Source: an uncultured Bacilli bacterium (GTDB lineage Bacteria; Bacillota_I; Bacilli_A; RF39; UBA660). From it: a stretch of DNA of 27,594 bases. The DNA lies in assembly GCA_947588975.1 (NCBI GenBank), contig CANQAF010000008.1, positions 1 through 27,594 on the forward strand, given 5' to 3'. A program made the position numbers and the translations under genes. Shown one piece after another: positions 1 to 7,754 of the stretch. Below the pieces are notes generated by a model, which was not told where the DNA came from, made no database searches, and was given only the letters and a program-made list of their open reading frames with translations. The stretch's first letter is position 1, and every line of letters starts with the position of its first letter.

Positions 1-12
1 TATTTTCTTTTT

Positions 13-40
13 GAAAAAAAAGAAGGATTATTTTCCTTCT
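13..40 (-). terminator. Intrinsic terminator of the S10-spc-alpha operon
   Basis: Read on the minus strand, AGAAGGA pairs with TCCTTCT around a 6-nt loop (stem arms at 34-40 and 21-27) and is followed by a run of about eight T. The rplQ stop codon lies in the loop, so the last rplQ codons form one arm of the hairpin. Position and strand fit the end of the long ribosomal transcript. Confidence 0.85.
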
Positions 41-378
41 ACTACTTCTAAAATAACCATTAACGCATCGTCACCTTTACGCTCTGTTAATTTTAGGATT
101 CTTGTGTACCCACCATTACGATTTGCAAAACGAGTTGCAAAATCATCAAATACTTTTTTAGTAGCTACTGTATCATTTTGTAAAAAAGCTAATGCCTTTC
201 TTCTTGAAACTAAAGATCCATCTTTTCCATACGTAACCATTTTATCAAAGAACTTACGTACTTCTTTAGCTCTTGTTTCGGTTGTTTCGATTTTTTCATT
301 CATGATCAAATCTTTTGTCAAATTAGCTAACATACTTCTTCTATGTTTACAAGTACGTCCTAATTTTCTATAAGCCAT
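28..378 (-). CDS. rplQ: 50S ribosomal protein L17
   Basis: Large-subunit protein L17, which lies near the peptide exit tunnel. The 116-residue length is typical of the bacterial form, and the N-terminus (MAYRKLGRTCKHRRSML) carries the family signature of a conserved basic stretch followed by LTKDLI. An AGGAGG site sits just ahead of the ATG. It follows rpoA and is the last gene of the alpha segment, with the operon terminator overlapping its stop codon. The order rpsK-rpoA-rplQ is the standard bacterial one. Confidence 0.98.
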   Translation of the reverse strand: MAYRKLGRTCKHRRSMLANLTKDLIMNEKIETTETRAKEVRKFFDKMVTYGKDGSLVSRRKALAFLQNDTVATKKVFDDFATRFANRNGGYTRILKLTERKGDDALMVILEVVEGK

Positions 379-395
379 AATAATCCTCCTAACTA

Positions 396-1346
396 TTAGT
401 CTTCATCACGGAATTTAAGTCCCATTTCTTTAATTTTGTCAATAACTTCTTTCAAAGACTTTTTACCTAAATTACGGATTTTCATCATTTCTAATTCAGA
501 TTTTTCAGTTAAATCGCCTAATGTGTTAATTCCAGCACGTTTTAAACAATTATAAGCTCTAACAGAAAAATCTAAATCATCAATAGATGTTTCTAATTTC
601 TTTAATTTGCTATCCTCTTGTTTTGCATTCATAATTCCAGTTGTATCAGCAATTTCGCTTAAATTTGTAATAATATTTAAATGCTCAATTAAAATTTTAG
701 CACCTAAAGCCATAGCTTCTTCTGGACGAATTGATCCGTTTGTATAAACATTCATAATTAGTTTATCATAACTTGCATCTTGTCCAACACGAGCACTTTC
801 TACATCGTAACTGATTCTTTCAATTGGAGAATAAATTGCATCAATAGCAATATATCCAACAGCAGAATCCTCAATATATTTTTTATTATCAGTAGATGGC
901 ACGTAGCCACGGCCATTAGCAATAATAAATTCCATATCAAGTTTTCCACCTTTAGAAATTGTTGCGATTATTTGATCTGGATTCACAATTTCTACATCAG
1001 AATCTGTAACAATATCTGCTGCAGTAACAACTCTTTCTTCTGAAACAGAAAGATGAGCTTTTTTTATTTCTTCAGTGTGATTTTTAACAACTACACTTTT
1101 TAAATTTAAGATAATAGAAGTTACATCTTCTACAATACCTTCGATTGTTTGAAATTCATGCATTACGCCATCTATTTTTACAGCAACAATCGCACTACCT
1201 GGCATACTAGATAGCATAACTCTTCTTAGGGAGTTACCAATAGTAGTTCCAAAACCTCTTTCTAAAGGTTCTAATTCGAATTTTCCAAAATTATTACTTT
1301 CAACATAGTCTGTTAATTTGTAGATTGGTTTTTCAAAGTTTAACAC
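396..1346 (-). CDS. rpoA: DNA-directed RNA polymerase subunit alpha
   Basis: Alpha subunit, whose dimer is the scaffold for beta and beta-prime assembly; the C-terminal domain binds UP elements and activators. The 316-residue protein has the full N-terminal domain (LEPLERGFGTTIGNSLRR at about residues 26-42 is the dimer/assembly signature), a linker, and an intact C-terminal domain (about 245-316, with the helix-hairpin-helix-like RNLGKKSLKEV). I chose the GTG at 1344-1346, giving MLNFEKPIYKL, because AAGGAG lies 9 nt upstream and homologues begin here. A longer reading to 1397 would run into rpsK and has no ribosome binding site of its own. Co-transcribed between rpsK and rplQ. Confidence 0.97.
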   Translation of the reverse strand: MLNFEKPIYKLTDYVESNNFGKFELEPLERGFGTTIGNSLRRVMLSSMPGSAIVAVKIDGVMHEFQTIEGIVEDVTSIILNLKSVVVKNHTEEIKKAHLSVSEERVVTAADIVTDSDVEIVNPDQIIATISKGGKLDMEFIIANGRGYVPSTDNKKYIEDSAVGYIAIDAIYSPIERISYDVESARVGQDASYDKLIMNVYTNGSIRPEEAMALGAKILIEHLNIITNLSEIADTTGIMNAKQEDSKLKKLETSIDDLDFSVRAYNCLKRAGINTLGDLTEKSELEMMKIRNLGKKSLKEVIDKIKEMGLKFRDED

Positions 1347-1366
1347 TTTTACACACTCCTTTTCTT

Positions 1367-1750
1367 TTATCCACGTGGACGTTTTGGTGGACGACATCCA
1401 TTATGTGGTACAGGTGTTACATCAGTAATTGAAGTAATTTCTAAACCAGCAGTTTGTAATGAACGAATTGCAGTTTCACGACCTGAACCGAGTCCTTTTA
1501 CAAAAACTTCAACTTTACGCATTCCCATATCAAATGCGGCCTTTCCTGCTGCTTCAGCTGACATACCAGCTGCGAATGGAGTTGATTTTTTGCTTCCCTT
1601 GAATCCTAATGTTCCAGCAGAAGCCCAGCTAATTGCATTTCCCTCTTTATCGCAAAGAGTAACAATTGTATTATTGAATGTTGAATGAATGTATGCTTGA
1701 CCTTCTGGTACATTCTTCTTCACTTTACGTTTTCTTGGTTTATAAGCCAT
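1367..1750 (-). CDS. rpsK: 30S ribosomal protein S11
   Basis: Platform protein of the small subunit that contacts the mRNA near the Shine-Dalgarno helix and works with S6, S18 and S21. The 127-residue length is normal. The sequence has the family core (AYIHSTFNNTIVTLCD near residue 20, GSGRETAIRSL in the middle) and the conserved end GCRPPKRPRG. An AAGGAGG site precedes the ATG. It lies between rpsM and rpoA; the rpoA GTG start is about 20 nt past the rpsK stop. The last codons include a palindromic TCCACGTGGA. Confidence 0.98.
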   Translation of the reverse strand: MAYKPRKRKVKKNVPEGQAYIHSTFNNTIVTLCDKEGNAISWASAGTLGFKGSKKSTPFAAGMSAEAAGKAAFDMGMRKVEVFVKGLGSGRETAIRSLQTAGLEITSITDVTPVPHNGCRPPKRPRG

Positions 1751-1778
1751 ATTATATAACCTCCTTTTTTAGTTACAA

Positions 1779-2144
1779 TTATTTTTTCTTATTAGCAACT
1801 GTTTTACCTTTACCCTTACGAGTTCTAGCATTTCTATTTGTTCTTTGTCCCCTTACAGGTAGACCCTTTTTATGACGAATACCTTGATATGAATTAATTT
1901 CCATTTTGGTTTTAATATTCATATTCACTTCACGTCTTAAATCTCCTTCGATAGTGTATTTATCAATTTGCTCACGAATACGATTTAATTCATCATTATC
2001 TAAATCTCCTGCTTTTTTGTTGATATCAACATTCGCATCTTTTAAAATCTGGTTAGACAAACTTCTACCAATACCATAAATATAAGTTAATGCGATTTCT
2101 GATCTTTTATTATTTGGTATATCTACACCCTTAATACGTGCCAT
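1779..2144 (-). CDS. rpsM: 30S ribosomal protein S13
   Basis: Head protein of the 30S subunit that contacts the 50S subunit and P-site tRNA. At 121 residues it is a normal bacterial S13. It starts MARIKGVDIPNNKR and has the helix-hairpin-helix region YIYGIGRSLSNQIL (about residues 22-35), then the conserved RHKKGLPVRGQRT and a basic tail ending in TVANKKK. An AGGAGGTG site precedes the ATG. Upstream is rpmJ with a 15-nt gap, and downstream is rpsK. Confidence 0.98.
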   Translation of the reverse strand: MARIKGVDIPNNKRSEIALTYIYGIGRSLSNQILKDANVDINKKAGDLDNDELNRIREQIDKYTIEGDLRREVNMNIKTKMEINSYQGIRHKKGLPVRGQRTNRNARTRKGKGKTVANKKK

Positions 2145-2159
2145 AAAACACCTCCTATA

Positions 2160-2273
2160 TTAACCTTGTCTTTGTTTATGCTTAGGGTTCTCGCAAATTA
2201 CGATTTTCTTTCCCTTACGCGTAACAATTTTACATTTTGGACAAATTTTTTTAATTGATGGTTTTACTTTCAT
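2160..2273 (-). CDS. rpmJ: 50S ribosomal protein L36 (zinc-binding type)
   Basis: A 37-residue protein found by reading the gap between rpsM and infA. It starts MKVKPSIKKICPKCK and ends in HKQRQG, followed by TAA. C11, C14, C27 and H32 are the zinc ligands, so this is the zinc-ribbon (C+) form. An AGGAGGG site lies 6-7 nt ahead of the ATG. The position between infA and rpsM is the usual one in Bacillota. Confidence 0.97.
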   Translation of the reverse strand: MKVKPSIKKICPKCKIVTRKGKKIVICENPKHKQRQG

Positions 2274-2284
2274 TTAATTCCCTC

Positions 2285-2545
2285 CTATTTCCTATAGGTA
2301 ATGCGCCCACGTGTTAAATCATATTCTGATAATTCTAACACAACTGTATCACCTGGTAAAATGCGAATATAGTTCATTCGGATTTTACCAGAAACGTGAG
2401 CTACTACAGTATGTTTATTTTCAAGTTCTACTCTGAATTGTCCACCAGGTAAAACTTCCAGTACTTTTCCTTCAACTTCAATAGCAGCTTTTTTTTGCTT
2501 CTCTTCTAAATAATTTGTTTTTTTATTAACTTGTTTTTTTGGCAT
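2285..2545 (-). CDS. infA: Translation initiation factor IF-1
   Basis: IF-1 binds the ribosomal A site during initiation and stabilises IF-2 and IF-3. The S1/OB-fold domain runs from about residue 21 (IEVEGKVLEVLPGG) through AHVSGKIRMNYIRILPGD to the conserved end LTRGRITYRK. The protein has 86 residues, about 14 more than the usual 72, because of a lysine-rich N-terminal extension (MPKKQVNKKTNYLEEKQKK). The start is well supported: AGAGGTG lies 5 nt ahead of the ATG, the map stop codon TGA falls inside that site, and there is no internal Met before the OB fold. Downstream is rpmJ. Confidence 0.97.
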   Translation of the reverse strand: MPKKQVNKKTNYLEEKQKKAAIEVEGKVLEVLPGGQFRVELENKHTVVAHVSGKIRMNYIRILPGDTVVLELSEYDLTRGRITYRK

Positions 2546-2549
2546 ATAA

Positions 2550-3296
2550 TCACCTCTTCGTTAATATTTCATATCCATCTTTTGTCACTAGAACAGTATG
2601 TTCAAAGTGAGCAGATGGTTTCTCATCTCCTGTTACAACTGTCCAATCATCATCTAACATGAACACTTGAGCAGTCCCTAAATTAAGCATTGGCTCTACA
2701 GCGATTACCATTCCTGCCTTTAACATAGGCCCTGTTCCAGGTTTCCCATAATTTGGAATATCTGGTTCCTCATGTACATGAGAACCAATTCCATGTCCTA
2801 CAAGTTCTTTTACAACACCTAATTTATGCTTTTTGGCATATGTTTCAATTGCATACCCAATATCACCAACATAAGCGCCATCATGAATTACAGATAATCC
2901 TTGATAAAGGGCTGCTTCTGTTTGAACAAGTAGTCTATTTACTTCTGTTGAAACCTTTCCAACTGGATAAGACCAAGCAGAATCCCCATGATATCCTTGA
3001 TAACAGGCACCAATATCTAATTTAATGATATCTCCATTTTTTAATTTACGCTTTGATGGAATTCCATGTACCACTTCATCATTTAAGGAAATACATATTG
3101 TTCCAGGAAAACCATATAGATTTTTAAAAGAAGGAGTAGCTCCTGAATTTAAAATAAATTCTTCCGCTAAATCATTTAATTCTTTTGTTGTAATACCTGG
3201 TTTTAAAAATTGTTTTAAATAGTGATGTGTATTTCCAACAATCTCTCCTGCTTTACGCATCAATTCAATTTCATGCTCTGATTTAATTGTTATCAT
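2550..3296 (-). CDS. map: Type I methionine aminopeptidase
   Basis: Removes the initiator methionine from new proteins in the cytosol. The 248-residue protein has the pita-bread fold metal ligands D94, D105, H168, E201 and E232, with H77 (VVHGIP) and H175 as the other conserved histidines. There is no N-terminal zinc-finger or SH3 extension, so it is the short type Ia form. The ATG overlaps the adk stop codon (ATGA), indicating translational coupling, and the TGA stop lies inside the infA ribosome binding site. The cluster secY-adk-map-infA is standard for Bacillota. Confidence 0.97.
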   Translation of the reverse strand: MITIKSEHEIELMRKAGEIVGNTHHYLKQFLKPGITTKELNDLAEEFILNSGATPSFKNLYGFPGTICISLNDEVVHGIPSKRKLKNGDIIKLDIGACYQGYHGDSAWSYPVGKVSTEVNRLLVQTEAALYQGLSVIHDGAYVGDIGYAIETYAKKHKLGVVKELVGHGIGSHVHEEPDIPNYGKPGTGPMLKAGMVIAVEPMLNLGTAQVFMLDDDWTVVTGDEKPSAHFEHTVLVTKDGYEILTKR

Positions 3297-3949
3297 ATTT
3301 GATCCACAATACTTTCAATTTGGGCAAATACTTGATCTGTAGGAAGTGTACTGTCAACTTCATACAAAATATTTTGCTTTTTATAATAATCGATGAGTGG
3401 AGCCGTTTCATCTAAGTATGTTTGGAATCTTACACCAAAAGTCTCTGCATTATCATCACTACGTTTTGTTAATTCAATACCGCATTCATCACATGTATTC
3501 TCAATTTTTGGTTGATTTTCTGCAATGAATTCGTTGTATACACGTCCACATTTTGGACAAGAAATTCTACCTACAATACGTTTTTCTGCAAGTTCTTTTG
3601 AAATTGCTAAATAGATAACACAAGAAACTTTTTCATTCATTTCTTTTAACATACTATCATATTGAATGGCTTGATTTACATTACGAGGAAATCCATCTAA
3701 AATGTACCCAGGCCCTTTTTGCATTTCATTTAAACGACTACCAAGTAATTTTAATATAATTTCATCGCTTACAAGTTTTCCTGATTCAATTTGTGATTTT
3801 AAATAATCACTCATTTCATCATTCTTGGCTATTGCTTCGCGAATCAAATCACCAGTTGAAATGTGAAGTAATCCATACTTCTCACATATTAGAGAAGATT
3901 GAGTTCCTTTTCCAGCAGCTGGTGGTGCTACTAAAATGATACTTTTCAC
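3293..3949 (-). CDS. adk: Adenylate kinase, zinc-LID type
   Basis: Catalyses ATP + AMP = 2 ADP in the cytosol. At 218 residues it is the long form. The LID holds four cysteines (C131, C134, C153, C156), which predicts structural zinc as in other Gram-positive enzymes. DGFPR is at 85-89 and the AMP-binding STGDLIR at 31-37. The P-loop at 8-16 reads APPAAGKGT rather than the usual GxPGAGKGT, so two glycines are replaced by alanine or proline; the catalytic Lys and Thr remain. The start is GTG overlapping the secY stop (GTGA), with AAGG upstream. Confidence 0.96.
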   Translation of the reverse strand: MKSIILVAPPAAGKGTQSSLICEKYGLLHISTGDLIREAIAKNDEMSDYLKSQIESGKLVSDEIILKLLGSRLNEMQKGPGYILDGFPRNVNQAIQYDSMLKEMNEKVSCVIYLAISKELAEKRIVGRISCPKCGRVYNEFIAENQPKIENTCDECGIELTKRSDDNAETFGVRFQTYLDETAPLIDYYKKQNILYEVDSTLPTDQVFAQIESIVDQI

Positions 3950-5226
3950 CTATTACGCCTTCTTTTTGAATACCCTGCACGAGTTACAAGTTCACTATCT
4001 AATTGCTTGTAAGTTTCTAGTGCAACTCCCACTACAATTAATAATCCAGTTCCTCCAACACGTACACCTGTTGGTAAATTAGATAATGTACCAAAAATGA
4101 TTGGAAGTGCTGCTATAATTGCAAGCGCTAATGCTCCTACGGTAGTAATTCGTTTTAATGTTTTACCAATGTATTTAACAGTTTCATCGCCAGGACGAAT
4201 TCCTGGTATATATCCACCGTTTTGATTTAAATTTTCAGCTAATTCTTTTGGTTTTAATTGTAAAAATGTATAAAAGTAAGCAAATGCAAATATACATACA
4301 ATATAAATTATAAAACCAGTTCCTGTTGTCATTGTTAAATATTTACTAACAAATAAGGTAAATCCTTCTTTTTTAATAAAACGAGCAATAATTCCAGGAA
4401 TAGAAATAAATGCTGAAGCTAAGATAACAGGCATTACCCCCGCAGAATTTAGTTTAAATGGAATATAATTTTGTTTTGCATCTAAAATGCTTGTCGTAGA
4501 ACGGTTTGCATATTGGATTGGTATTCTTCTTTCTGCACACTCTACATAAACTACACCTAAAATGATTGCTAGGTATAACAATGTAAATAATATAAACTTA
4601 ACAACGCCAAATGCAATTAATTGTACCGTATCACCTGTTACAAAAGTGCTCCAAGCTTGTATAAACATATTTGGCATAGTAGCAATAATACCTGCCATAA
4701 TAATCAAAGAAATACCATTTCCAATTCCTTTTGCAGTAATTTGATCTCCAATCCAAAGTAGGAGTGAAGTTCCTGCAGTTAGAATTAAAGCAAATGTCAT
4801 ATATTCTATTGGTGTACCACCAGATACAAATGCAAATGAGAACATATATCCTTGTATAAACGCTAATGCAATACCAAGGTAACGTGTAATTTGATTTAAT
4901 TTTGCTCTACCAGTTCCACCTTGCTTTGAAAGTTCTGCAAAATAAGGTATAATATCCATTTGTAATAATTGAACAATAATGGATGCCGTAATGTATGGCA
5001 TAACACCTAAAGCAAAAATTGAAAATTGCTCTAAAGCGCCTCCACCCATAGCATTCATAAGTTCCAAAAATCCTAAGTTATCTGTTCCTAAACTTTTTTC
5101 ATCAATTCCAGGAACAATAATTGTAGTTCCTAACTTAAATATAAATAAACATACAAAAGTAAATAAAATTTTCTTTTGCAAGTCTTTATTCTTGGGATTC
5201 AATATTTGCTTTATTTTGGCAAACAT
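3946..5226 (-). CDS. secY: Preprotein translocase subunit SecY
   Basis: Channel subunit of the SecYEG translocon in the cytoplasmic membrane. The 426-residue protein shows the expected ten hydrophobic segments, starting at about residue 20 (ILFTFVCLFIFKLGTTI). It has the plug/second-helix region FALGVMPYITASIIVQLL, the cytoplasmic loop motif YVECAERRIPIQYA, and the GYIPGIRPGDET loop near residue 340. It begins one base after rplO, with its ribosome binding site inside rplO, and overlaps adk by 4 nt. It is therefore tightly coupled inside the ribosomal operon, as in most bacteria. Confidence 0.98.
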   Translation of the reverse strand: MFAKIKQILNPKNKDLQKKILFTFVCLFIFKLGTTIIVPGIDEKSLGTDNLGFLELMNAMGGGALEQFSIFALGVMPYITASIIVQLLQMDIIPYFAELSKQGGTGRAKLNQITRYLGIALAFIQGYMFSFAFVSGGTPIEYMTFALILTAGTSLLLWIGDQITAKGIGNGISLIIMAGIIATMPNMFIQAWSTFVTGDTVQLIAFGVVKFILFTLLYLAIILGVVYVECAERRIPIQYANRSTTSILDAKQNYIPFKLNSAGVMPVILASAFISIPGIIARFIKKEGFTLFVSKYLTMTTGTGFIIYIVCIFAFAYFYTFLQLKPKELAENLNQNGGYIPGIRPGDETVKYIGKTLKRITTVGALALAIIAALPIIFGTLSNLPTGVRVGGTGLLIVVGVALETYKQLDSELVTRAGYSKRRRNR

Positions 5227-5227
5227 G

Positions 5228-5671
5228 TTAAATCACCTCTGCTTTTCCACCTAATTTTTCTATTTGTTCTTTTGCTACTTTAGAAAATTTATGTGCTTTT
5301 ACATTGATTTTCTTTTCCAATGTTCCATTTCCTAAAACTTTTACACCATCTAATTGATTTTTTAAGATTCCCATTTCTTTTAATAATTCAGGTGTTACAA
5401 CAGCACCATCTTCAAATTTATTTAAATCACTTAAATTAATTACTGCATATTCTACTTTAAATTTAGCGTTCGTAAATCCTCTTTTTGGTAGACGTCTATA
5501 TAAAGGTAATTGTCCACCTTCAAATCCAGGTCTTACACCTCCGCCACTACGAGCATTCTGTCCTTTTTGCCCTTTTCCACTTGTTTTTCCAAATCCACTA
5601 CCGTTTCCACGCCCAACTCTTTTACGAGTGAATGTAGCACCTTCTTGTGGTTTCATTGTATGTAACTTCAT
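5228..5671 (-). CDS. rplO: 50S ribosomal protein L15
   Basis: Late-assembly protein of the large subunit. It has 147 residues. The glycine- and arginine-rich N-terminal part (KRVGRGNGSGFGKTSGKGQK, about 17-36) threads through 23S rRNA, and the globular C-terminal half carries the family motif VLGNGTLEKKINVKAHKFS. Its ATG overlaps the rpsE stop codon by one base (TAATG), leaving no room for rpmD (L30), which normally sits between rpsE and rplO. secY follows after 1 nt. Confidence 0.98.
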   Translation of the reverse strand: MKLHTMKPQEGATFTRKRVGRGNGSGFGKTSGKGQKGQNARSGGGVRPGFEGGQLPLYRRLPKRGFTNAKFKVEYAVINLSDLNKFEDGAVVTPELLKEMGILKNQLDGVKVLGNGTLEKKINVKAHKFSKVAKEQIEKLGGKAEVI

Positions 5672-6174
5672 TAGATTTCCTCCACTTTCTTACCACGTAA
5701 AGCGGCAACTTCTTCTTTAGTTCTCTGTGATTTTAAGGCTTCAAGTGTAGCATATGCCATATTGATTTTTGTATTTGATCCAAGTGATTTTGATAAAATA
5801 TCTTTAACTCCTGCCAATTCAAGTACAGCACGAACTGGTCCACCAGCTTTTACTCCTGTACCTTCTGTAGCAGGTTTTAACATAACACGACTAGCACCTC
5901 TTACACCAATCGCTTCATGTGGGATTGTTCTTTCATCAACTAATGATACTTTAACTACGTTCTTTGTAGCAGCTTGAACAGCTTTTTTAATTGCGTCAGG
6001 CACTTCATTTGCTTTACCAGTGCCAAGTCCAACTTTACCTTTTCTATCTCCTACAACTACCGTAGCAGAAAAACGGAAATGACGACCACCTTTAGTTACT
6101 TTTGTAACACGACCTATATTGATTACTTGTTCTTCATATAGTTTTGGGCGTGGTTCTCTTTTTCTAGTTTCCAT
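5671..6174 (-). CDS. rpsE: 30S ribosomal protein S5
   Basis: Small-subunit protein at the mRNA entry side, involved in decoding fidelity. It has 167 residues. The N-terminal double-stranded-RNA-binding domain includes INIGRVTKVTKGGRHFRFSA (about 19-38) and GLGTGKANEVPDAIKKA; the C-terminal domain has GVKDILSKSLGS near residue 122. The order rplR-rpsE-rplO is kept except for the missing rpmD. A GGAGG-type site precedes the ATG. Confidence 0.98.
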   Translation of the reverse strand: METRKREPRPKLYEEQVINIGRVTKVTKGGRHFRFSATVVVGDRKGKVGLGTGKANEVPDAIKKAVQAATKNVVKVSLVDERTIPHEAIGVRGASRVMLKPATEGTGVKAGGPVRAVLELAGVKDILSKSLGSNTKINMAYATLEALKSQRTKEEVAALRGKKVEEI

Positions 6175-6187
6175 TTATGACCCTCCT

Positions 6188-6550
6188 TTAAAAATCTAAT
6201 CCATTTTCACGTGCAGCATCTGCAAGTGCTTTTACACGTCCATGATATAGGTATCCACCTCTATCAAAGACAACTTCTTTGATTTTTGCTTCTTTTGCTC
6301 TTTTTGCAAGTAATTCTCCAACTTTAGTAGCAGCTTCCATATTTCCACCATTTGCAAGTTTCAAATCTTTATCAATAGATGAAGCACTAACTAATGTGAT
6401 ACCTTTTTCATCATCGATGATTTGAGCAAAAATATTTCCATTTGATCGAAACACGTTCAATCTTGGTGCGTTAGCTGTACCACTCACTTTTTCTCTTACA
6501 CGAGAGTGTCTAGATTGACGTACTTCATTACGAGATACTTTCTTAATCAT
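6188..6550 (-). CDS. rplR: 50S ribosomal protein L18
   Basis: Binds 5S rRNA together with L5 and helps place it in the central protuberance. The 120-residue length and the motifs RLNVFRSNGNIFAQIIDDE (about 30-48) and the C-terminal FDRGGYLYHGRVKALADAARENGLDF segment are diagnostic. It lies between rplF and rpsE in the spc segment, with short gaps and a Shine-Dalgarno site ahead of the ATG. Confidence 0.98.
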   Translation of the reverse strand: MIKKVSRNEVRQSRHSRVREKVSGTANAPRLNVFRSNGNIFAQIIDDEKGITLVSASSIDKDLKLANGGNMEAATKVGELLAKRAKEAKIKEVVFDRGGYLYHGRVKALADAARENGLDF

Positions 6551-6579
6551 GAGTATTACTCTCCTTTACTTTTATTACG

Positions 6580-7110
6580 TTATGCTGCTTTCTTTCCTTC
6601 TTTACGATGAATTACTTCATCTTTATACTTAATACCTTTTCCTTTATATGGTTCAGGTTGTCTTATTTTTCTAATGTTTGCAGCAAATTCTCCAACAAGA
6701 CATTTATCAATTCCTTTAATTGTAAGTTCTGTATTACTAGCAGATTCTACTGATAAACCAGCAGGTACTTCTACAATTACCGGATGAGAATATCCAGCTG
6801 TCACAGTGATTTTATTTCCACTTACAGCAAAACGATATCCAACACCTACTGCTTCTAATTCTTTTTGATAACCTTCTGTAACGCCAATAATCATATTTTT
6901 AATATTTGCATTTGCTGTTCCATGAAAATTTTTATAGTTATCATCTTTTCTTTCAACAGTAAGTTCATTACCATTTACATGTACAGTAATATTTTCATTT
7001 ACTTCAGTAGAAAGTTCACCTTTAGGACCTTTTACTGAAACATGAGTACCATCAACTGTTACTGTTACATTTTCAGGTATTGTTAATATTCTGTTTCCAA
7101 TACGACTCAT
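6580..7110 (-). CDS. rplF: 50S ribosomal protein L6
   Basis: Large-subunit protein near the factor-binding site, with two related domains. At 176 residues the length is normal. It starts MSRIGNRILTIPENVTV, and the second domain carries the family signature QPEPYKGKGIKYKDEVI near residues 151-167. The C-terminal tail (HRKEGKKAA) is basic. It follows rpsH and precedes rplR. Confidence 0.98.
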   Translation of the reverse strand: MSRIGNRILTIPENVTVTVDGTHVSVKGPKGELSTEVNENITVHVNGNELTVERKDDNYKNFHGTANANIKNMIIGVTEGYQKELEAVGVGYRFAVSGNKITVTAGYSHPVIVEVPAGLSVESASNTELTIKGIDKCLVGEFAANIRKIRQPEPYKGKGIKYKDEVIHRKEGKKAA

Positions 7111-7128
7111 ACGAATCCTCCTAACTTT

Positions 7129-7530
7129 CTACCAAACGTAAGCCAAAACTTCTCCACCTAGTGTTTGTTTTCTTGCTTCTTTGTCAGTCATAATTCCTTT
7201 AGAAGTTGACAAAATCGCAATTCCTAATCCGTTTAATACTCTAGGTACTTCTTCGGCTTTCGCATAAACACGTAATCCAGGTTTTGAAATTCTTTTTAAT
7301 CCTGTAATTACACGTTCCTTGTTTTGACCATATTTTAAATTTAAAACAACAATGTTTTGTACCGGATTCTTTTTAATTTTATAGTCAGAAATGAATCCTT
7401 CATCTTTTAAAATTTTAGCAATTTCAACTTTAATTTTTGAAGCGGGTACTTCAACTTCCGTATAACGCATTTGATTAGCATTACGAATTCTTGTAAGCAT
7501 ATCTGCGATTGGGTCATTTACAATTCCCAT
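7129..7530 (-). CDS. rpsH: 30S ribosomal protein S8
   Basis: Primary 16S rRNA-binding protein of the small-subunit platform; in some bacteria it also represses its own operon. I chose the ATG at 7528-7530 (MGIVNDPIADMLTRIRNA), giving 133 residues, because GGGAGG lies 7 nt upstream and all S8 proteins begin here. A longer reading from a TTG at 7557 overlaps rpsN and consumes the ribosome binding site. The C-terminal signature GLGIAILSTSKGIMTDKEAR is present. It lies between rpsN and rplF. Confidence 0.98.
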   Translation of the reverse strand: MGIVNDPIADMLTRIRNANQMRYTEVEVPASKIKVEIAKILKDEGFISDYKIKKNPVQNIVVLNLKYGQNKERVITGLKRISKPGLRVYAKAEEVPRVLNGLGIAILSTSKGIMTDKEARKQTLGGEVLAYVW

Positions 7531-7550
7531 ATTATGTCCTCCCTTCTTTA

Positions 7551-7736
7551 TTACCAACTAGACTTTTTCACTCCTGGAATTTGTCCTTTATAAGCTAATT
7601 CTCTGAAACAAATACGGCAAATTCCATATTTTTTAAGTACTGCATGAGGTCTTCCACATCTTTGGCAACGTGTGTACTCACGTACTTTAAATTTTGGTTT
7701 TCTTGATTGCTTTACAATCATACTTTTTTTAGCCAT
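7551..7736 (-). CDS. rpsN: 30S ribosomal protein S14, zinc-binding type
   Basis: Short 61-residue S14 of the 30S head. Two CxxC pairs (CQRC near residue 24 and CRIC near residue 39) predict one structural zinc, so this is the C+ form typical of Bacillota rather than the long zinc-free form. The end IPGVKKSSW is conserved. It lies between rplE and rpsH, as in Bacillus. An AGGAGG-like site precedes the ATG. Confidence 0.98.
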   Translation of the reverse strand: MAKKSMIVKQSRKPKFKVREYTRCQRCGRPHAVLKKYGICRICFRELAYKGQIPGVKKSSW

Positions 7737-7754
7737 ACTTTCCTCCTATAATAG

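Noticed and set aside
1369..1380. Palindrome TCCACGTGGA resembling the core of a parS site and partly a DnaA box
   Set aside because: The flanks do not match parS, giving roughly 11 of 16 positions, and it falls in codons for the conserved RG end of S11. Other CACGTG sites, for example near 6215, 10652 and 24785, are also partial matches inside genes.
1347..1397. Longer start of rpoA adding 17 residues
   Set aside because: The extension overlaps rpsK, has no ribosome binding site, and does not match the family. The GTG with AAGGAG upstream is better.
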